Source: Flavobacteriales bacterium
Lineage (GTDB): Bacteria > Bacteroidota > Bacteroidia > Flavobacteriales_F > PHOS-HE28
DNA length: 64,000 nucleotides
Assembly: GCA_020635725.1 (NCBI GenBank)
Contig: JACJZF010000001.1
Location: 248,001 to 312,000, forward strand
Direction: 5' to 3'
Shown here: piece after piece, positions 59,641-64,000 of the stretch
How positions within the stretch are numbered: the stretch's first letter is position 1
Layout: the number at the start of each line of letters is the position of its first letter
Program-made: the position numbers and the translations under genes
Notes under the pieces: generated by a model
What the model was told of the DNA's origin: nothing
The model's database searches: none
Seen by the model: the letters and a program-made list of their open reading frames with translations, nothing else

Positions 59641-61818
59641 TCAGTGCCTCACCAGGCCCGCCTCCTCCAGGAAGAAGGCGTAGATCAACGCGATCTCCTT
59701 CAGCATCTCGAAGCGTCCGGAGGCGCCGCCGTGACCGGCCTCCATGTTCGTGAAGAGCAGAATGGGCGCATCGGCCTGCTGGTGCTCGCGTAATCGCTGC
59801 ACCCATTTCGCCGGCTCCCAGTATTGCACCTGGCTGTCATGGAATCCGGTGGTGACGAGCAGGGCCGGGTAGGCCGCATCCTTCACGTTGTCGTAAGGCG
59901 AATAGGAAAGCATGCGGTCATACGCCTCCTTCTCCTTCGGGTCGCCCCACTCATCGAACTCGCCCGTGGTGAGCGGGATGCTCTCGTCGAGCATGGTGGT
60001 CACCACATCCACGAAGGGCACCTCGGCGCAAGCGGCCTTCCACCGGTCGGGACGCATGTTCACAACGGCTCCTACGAGCAGGCCTCCCGCGCTTCCACCG
60101 AGGCAGAAGATGCGCTTCGGGTCCGCATAGTTCATCTTGTCCAGGTGGTCGGCGCAATCGATGAAATCCGTGAAGGTGTTCATCTTGTTCTCCATGCGCC
60201 CATTCTCGTACCACGCGCGACCGAGCTCCTCGCCCCCGCGGATATGGGCGATGGCGTACACGAAGCCCCGATCCAGCAGGCTGAGGCGCGCGCTGCTGAA
60301 GGTGGGGTCGATGCTGTGTCCGTAGCTGCCGTAACCGTACAGGAGCAGCGGGGCCGTCCCATCCAGTGCGGTGCCCTTGCGGTAAACGATGCTCACGGGT
60401 ACGCGCGCGCCATCGCGTGCCGGGGCCCAGATGCGCTCGCTCACGTAATCCTCAGATCGAAAGGTCCCAATCACTTCCTGCTGCTTCAGCAGGGTGGATG
60501 AATCGGCATTCATGTCATGCTCGAACACGCTGCTCGGCGTGGTGAGCGAGGTGTAGCCGTAGCGCAGCTTGTGCGTGTCCCATTCCGGATTCGTGCCGGT
60601 GTAAGCCACGTATGCGGGGTCATGGAACGCGATCTCGTGCTCGTGCCCATCGCTCAACCTGCGGATGCGCAGATGGGTGAGCCCTTCGCGGCGCTCGCTG
60701 AACACCAGGTGATCCCGGAAGGCATCCACATCCTCCAGCAGCACATCCTCGCGATGCGGCAGCACTTCCTTCCACAGCGATTTGTCCTGCGTGTCGCCCT
60801 CCGGGCATTCCATCAGCCGGAAGTTCTGCGCGTTCCAGTTGGTGAGGATGTACCACTTGCCCGGCACGTGGATCACCGAGTGCTCATGCTCCTCTTCGCG
60901 CGGCAGGAAGACGCGGAACTCGCCCATCGGCTGGTCCACCGGCAGGTAGCGGTGCTCGCTGCTCATGGTGCTCTCGGTCATGATCAGCACATAGCGGTCC
61001 GAGCGGCTGCGGTACACGTCGCAGCTGAACGCGGGGTCCTTCTCCTCGAAGACCACCGCATCGGTGGCCGGGTCGGTGCCGAGCACATGGCGGTAGATGC
61101 GGTAGCTCCGGAGCGTCTCGTCCTTGCGCGGGTAGAACACCGTGCGGTCATCGGCGAAAGCGCAGCCTCCGCCGGTGTTGGTGATCACATCGGGAAGGTC
61201 CTTTCCCGTGCCGAGGTCGCGGAAGCGGATCTCATACTGCCGCCGGCCCACGGTATCCACGCTGTACCCCACGAGCTGATTGCTCGGACTCACTTCATAG
61301 TCTCCGAGGTCGAAGTAGGCATGACCTTCCGCGAGTCGGTTCTCATCGAGCACCACGCCCCATGCGGGCGATGCATCATCGGGCGTCGAACCGGCCGCAT
61401 CCTTGGCGCGCAGGTGCACGGCGTACTCCTGTCCTTCATCGAAGCGGTGCCGGTACCAGAAGCCGTGCTCGCGGTACGGCACGCTCATGTCGGTCTCCTT
61501 GATCCGCGCCTTCATCTCCTTGAAGAGGCCCTCACGGAGCGCCTGCACCGGGGCGAGCACCGTTTCGGTGTAAGCGTTCTCGGCGTTGAGGTGGTCGACC
61601 ACCTCGCGCGTGGCCGCATCCATCGGATCGGCGCTGCGCTGCGCCTCGCTCAGGCGCATCCAGTGATATTCATCTACGCGCGCATCGCCGTGCGCGGTGA
61701 TCGTGAAGGGGCGCTTCGGCGCGACCGGAGGGCGCAGTTCGGTCTTCGTGTCCATGGAAGTGGGCCCCGAGGAGCAGCCAATGGCGAGCAGGGTGAGGGA
61801 AAACCAGACGGCACGCAT
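59641..61818 (-). CDS. ptrB: Prolyl oligopeptidase family serine peptidase (oligopeptidase B-like, S9A)
   Basis: A 725-residue peptidase. Residues 1-18 look like a lipoprotein signal (SLTLLAIGC-S), so it is probably envelope-anchored rather than cytosolic as in E. coli. A beta-propeller domain (~80-450) gates a C-terminal alpha/beta-hydrolase. The catalytic triad is S576 (CLGGSAGGLL), D661 (GFHDSQVQYWEP) and H696 (EAGHGG). RGGEELGRAWYENGRM and HSIDPTFSSARLSLLDRGFVYAIAHIRGG match S9A oligopeptidase B, which cuts after basic residues in short peptides. TACTTTCGGCC lies 13 bp upstream of the ATG as a promoter-like box. Confidence 0.93.
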   Translation of the reverse strand: MRAVWFSLTLLAIGCSSGPTSMDTKTELRPPVAPKRPFTITAHGDARVDEYHWMRLSEAQRSADPMDAATREVVDHLNAENAYTETVLAPVQALREGLFKEMKARIKETDMSVPYREHGFWYRHRFDEGQEYAVHLRAKDAAGSTPDDASPAWGVVLDENRLAEGHAYFDLGDYEVSPSNQLVGYSVDTVGRRQYEIRFRDLGTGKDLPDVITNTGGGCAFADDRTVFYPRKDETLRSYRIYRHVLGTDPATDAVVFEEKDPAFSCDVYRSRSDRYVLIMTESTMSSEHRYLPVDQPMGEFRVFLPREEEHEHSVIHVPGKWYILTNWNAQNFRLMECPEGDTQDKSLWKEVLPHREDVLLEDVDAFRDHLVFSERREGLTHLRIRRLSDGHEHEIAFHDPAYVAYTGTNPEWDTHKLRYGYTSLTTPSSVFEHDMNADSSTLLKQQEVIGTFRSEDYVSERIWAPARDGARVPVSIVYRKGTALDGTAPLLLYGYGSYGHSIDPTFSSARLSLLDRGFVYAIAHIRGGEELGRAWYENGRMENKMNTFTDFIDCADHLDKMNYADPKRIFCLGGSAGGLLVGAVVNMRPDRWKAACAEVPFVDVVTTMLDESIPLTTGEFDEWGDPKEKEAYDRMLSYSPYDNVKDAAYPALLVTTGFHDSQVQYWEPAKWVQRLREHQQADAPILLFTNMEAGHGGASGRFEMLKEIALIYAFFLEEAGLVRH

Positions 61819-61833
61819 GTTTCAGGGATTGGC

Positions 61834-61841
61834 CGAAAGTA
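61834..61841 (-). promoter_or_regulatory. Candidate -7 box for the S9 peptidase
   Basis: On the minus strand TACTTTCG, followed by GCC, lies just upstream of the ATG at 61818, in the 36-bp gap behind recO. Confidence 0.4.
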
Positions 61842-61854
61842 CGTCCGGCGCGCT

Positions 61855-62568
61855 TCAGGCGAGCACGGCCTTGAGCACCTCGGGCGAGCGCCAGGCGGGC
61901 AATCCGTCCAGGTGAAGGCGGTAGTACAACAGCAGGTGGTCCAGGAGCGCCCTGCGCTGATCGGCGCGCACCTCGAATCGGGGCGCCTCGCCGATGCCGA
62001 CCTCGAGCAGCTGGCCGAGCAAGGTGCTCAGAGGCGGAGCCAACGCATGCCCGTGCTTGGGCGCATCGTGCAGGAAACATCCATCCTCCAGGTCGAAGTG
62101 GTCGCTCGCTGAGCGCGGATGGTCCGGGAAGAAGCCCAGGTGGCCCGAGAGCTGAAGCAGGAAGACCTGCGGGTAGCAGCGTAGATCCGCCAGGTGATCG
62201 AGGCTTTCCAAGGCCTGGTGTATGAAGTCGTTCAGCGCGGCATCCTCCCCTTCGGTGCGAAGCACCTTGTAGAGCACTTCCTGCATGAACATGGCAACCG
62301 CGCCGCGCACCGGGTCGAAGGGGATGCGCACATACGGTATGCTCACACGCGCTTCTCGCACCGGATGCAGGTCCCGGTCCGCCTGCTCGTCGGCCACGAG
62401 CTCCAGCCGGTTGAGCGGTTGCAGCAGCGCCGCCGTCGCGCCCTTCTTCCTGCCGGTTCGCACCAGGTAGGACCGCACCCCGCCATGCGCGGTCCATGCG
62501 CGCAACACCACGCTGCCATCACCATGTTCGATGACCCGAAGCACCACCGCTTGCGCCGTGATCAGCAT
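61855..62568 (-). CDS. recO: DNA repair protein RecO
   Basis: A 237-residue recombination mediator that loads RecA onto SSB-covered single strands with RecR. The N-terminal OB fold reads TAQAVVLRVIEHGDGSVVLRAWTAHGGVRSYLVRTGRKKGATAALLQPLNRLEL. The helical C-terminal domain includes SIPYVRIPFDPVRGAVAMFMQEVLYKVLR and LRCYPQVFLLQLSGHLGFFPD. Four-cysteine zinc binding is absent, as in many RecO proteins. The ATG is preceded directly by TGCTTTGCCGCC. The probable porZ lies 24 bp upstream on the same strand. Confidence 0.93.
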   Translation of the reverse strand: MLITAQAVVLRVIEHGDGSVVLRAWTAHGGVRSYLVRTGRKKGATAALLQPLNRLELVADEQADRDLHPVREARVSIPYVRIPFDPVRGAVAMFMQEVLYKVLRTEGEDAALNDFIHQALESLDHLADLRCYPQVFLLQLSGHLGFFPDHPRSASDHFDLEDGCFLHDAPKHGHALAPPLSTLLGQLLEVGIGEAPRFEVRADQRRALLDHLLLYYRLHLDGLPAWRSPEVLKAVLA

Positions 62569-62592
62569 GGCGGCAAAGCAAGCGCCGCGCGA

Positions 62593-64000
62593 TCAGCGCA
62601 CCACCATCACTTTGGTGTTGCACTTGTAAAGCCCTTCCTGATCACTGGCGAAGATCAGATAGACCCCTGTGGCCACGCGGTTGCCGCTCATGTCGGCCGC
62701 GTTCCAGATGGCCTGCCCGCCTAACGATGTGGTGCGGTACACGAGGTTGCCGCTCACGTCGGTGATCTTCACCTCGCTGTCTCGCGCCAGGCCGGTGATG
62801 GCCACCGGGCCGGTGTAGGTCTCGCGCACCGGATTCGGGAACACGTTGGCGCAGGTGGCCTCTTCGGCGCCCTCGATCGCATCGCCGCGGTAGGCGATGA
62901 TCCCGCGATCGGTGGCGAAGAAGACCTCGCCGTTGCTTCCATCGATGGTGATCGCGTTGATGGTGTTGCTGGGCAGCGGGCTGTTCTCCTGGGTGAAATG
63001 GAAGAGCTGCTGGCGCCCATCGGCACTCACGAGGAATACACCGCCGGTCTGCGTGCCGATCCATTTACGGTTGGCGCCATCCACGGCGATCGCGCTGACG
63101 AACTCGGTCTCCAGGAGGATCTGCACGTTGCCGTCCTGTTCGATCAGGATCTGCTGCGCATCGGACGGGCTATCAGAGAACAGGTCCGAGGGGTTGTAGA
63201 ATACCGCGATGCCCTTGCTGGTGCCCACCCAGATCTGCCCCTCGCGGTCCTCGGCGACGCAGAGCACGTCGGGAGCCGGGAGCCCGCCGGTGCCGGGGGT
63301 GTTGTTGATGGCTTTCCATTGGTCATCGCTCGCATCGGTCACGGTGCCGTTGTCATTCATCACCAGCAGCGCGTTGCCGCGCGGCCGCACGATCCATTTG
63401 TAGCCATTGCTCGCCGCGATGATCTCCGCGAGCAGCAGGTTGCCGTTGAGAACCGAGCCGGGCGAGAAGCTCTGCCACTGCCCGGAACGCGTGAGTACGC
63501 TGATCGGCTGCGCCGCCCACGCATTGGTCATCCAGAGATTGCCGTTCGCATCGAAGCACATGCCCGCCACGTTCACCTTGCCCGAGCCATCGTTCGTGAC
63601 CACGCCCAGTGAGCTGTTCGTCTCGTTATAGATGGTCACGGGCATACGGTTCCTGAACTCCACCAGGCCATCGTCCCATGAGCCCGCGTAGGCATGGTCC
63701 GGATCGCGTGGGTCCACGGCCACGGTGAGGATGTCATTCACCGCGCCGCCGAATGCGTTGCCCCCGCTCAAGAGGGCATTGTTGAATGGCGTCACGGTCT
63801 TCCAGCCTCCGCCCACGTAACTGTGCACGCCATCCTTGGTGAAGGAGTTGCCCCAGTTGCCAGAGGGCGCCCCGGTAGCCACGTACACGGCCCCGCCGCT
63901 GGCATCCATGCGATAGGCGCTCGCGTTCAGCGGGCCATCGGGGCGAATGAGCTCTCCCGTTGCGTCGCCGAGGCACTTGCCCAGCCCTGCGTCGCGATCG
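62593..64000 (-). CDS. Probable PorZ-like beta-propeller protein with T9SS type A sorting domain (5' end outside window)
   Basis: The frame is open to the window edge (469 codons visible), so the start is not seen; the ATG at 63909 is internal. The visible part has two-component-regulator-type propeller blades (DILTVAVDPRDPDHAYAGSWDDGLVEF; GMCFDANGNLWMTNAW; VLCVAEDREGQIWVGTSKGIAVF; AIAVDGANRKWIGTQTGGVFLV; AITIDGSNGEVFFATDRGIIAY). The C-terminal ~80 residues (CANVFPNPVRETYTGPVAITGL ... LVYRTTSLGGQAIWNAADMSGNRVATGVYLIFASDQEGLYKCNTKVMVVR) are a type A T9SS sorting domain. PorZ of the attachment complex has this layout, and an adjacent recO fits what I recall for Flavobacteriia. A generic propeller substrate of the T9SS is the alternative. 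Confidence 0.72.
   Translation of the reverse strand, partial: DRDAGLGKCLGDATGELIRPDGPLNASAYRMDASGGAVYVATGAPSGNWGNSFTKDGVHSYVGGGWKTVTPFNNALLSGGNAFGGAVNDILTVAVDPRDPDHAYAGSWDDGLVEFRNRMPVTIYNETNSSLGVVTNDGSGKVNVAGMCFDANGNLWMTNAWAAQPISVLTRSGQWQSFSPGSVLNGNLLLAEIIAASNGYKWIVRPRGNALLVMNDNGTVTDASDDQWKAINNTPGTGGLPAPDVLCVAEDREGQIWVGTSKGIAVFYNPSDLFSDSPSDAQQILIEQDGNVQILLETEFVSAIAVDGANRKWIGTQTGGVFLVSADGRQQLFHFTQENSPLPSNTINAITIDGSNGEVFFATDRGIIAYRGDAIEGAEEATCANVFPNPVRETYTGPVAITGLARDSEVKITDVSGNLVYRTTSLGGQAIWNAADMSGNRVATGVYLIFASDQEGLYKCNTKVMVVR

Overview
The window is high-GC DNA (I estimate low 60s percent, not computed) from a member of the Bacteroidota, most likely a high-GC relative of the Flavobacteriales or Sphingobacteriales. 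The evidence is a set of lineage-typical genes: PorW/SprE, a PorP/SprF protein, a gliding-motility type C-terminal sorting domain, a probable PorZ, bactofilin, DUF4292, DUF4837, a large alpha-2-macroglobulin, and F-ATPase genes with a long His-rich subunit a but no atpD/atpC. Promoter-like boxes of the Bacteroidota form TAnnTTTG/TAnnTTCG also lie just upstream of several genes. I see no tRNA, rRNA, CRISPR array, phage or insertion sequence. Almost all coding regions are intact; two run off the window ends.

Layout. 1-7.2 kb (minus): start of an alpha-2-macroglobulin, an FAD oxidoreductase, an OmpA-like protein, a lone receiver domain, then a 650-bp hairpin-repeat array, RseP and Dxr. 7.3-8.75 kb (minus): an ArsC-fold protein lacking the catalytic cysteine, and Sua5/TsaC. 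8.8-13.6 kb (plus): LtaS-like phosphotransferase, ArnT/PMT-type glycosyltransferase, and a beta-propeller fused to a SPOR domain. 13.6-16.0 kb (minus): GH3-family acyl-adenylate enzyme and an M23 peptidase. 16.1-25.0 kb (plus): porW/sprE, bactofilin, a small membrane protein, atpZ and atpBEFHAG. 25.0-43.0 kb (minus): a giant 5,653-residue surface protein with a PorP/SprF gene translationally coupled behind it. 43.3-59.6 kb (plus): a very large NtrY-like histidine kinase, a crotonase, then a dense envelope run (flippase, dUTPase, sugar nucleotidyltransferase, TPR lipoprotein, DUF4292 lipoprotein, EnvC-like protein, TatA, GatA, lytic transglycosylase, DUF4837 lipoprotein, small protein). 59.6-64 kb (minus): prolyl oligopeptidase, RecO and a probable PorZ.

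The dominant object is the giant gene. It has an IgGFc-binding-like N-terminal domain, 56 consecutive modules of about 88 residues, two PKD-like domains and a type B T9SS sorting domain. Modules 3-29 form a higher-order repeat: nine copies of a three-module (A-B-C) unit of about 792 bp. With PorW, PorP/SprF and a probable PorZ nearby, the window holds parts of a secretion, anchoring and adhesin system resembling SprB/SprF of gliding Bacteroidota.

The second theme is non-coding. At least six sites carry compact elements whose arms are built from short degenerate direct repeats of 7-10 bp, usually arranged as imperfect inverted repeats, each with a different core word (GTTGGGG/CAACACTC, CATGnnnn, GTTGTC/GACAAC, CTTCGTG, CATCTGYG, CTCTGCGC). 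One further palindromic family sits in frame inside the flippase gene. I treat these as candidate mobile or amplifying palindromic elements of one architectural class. That unification is my inference and needs genome-wide searching.
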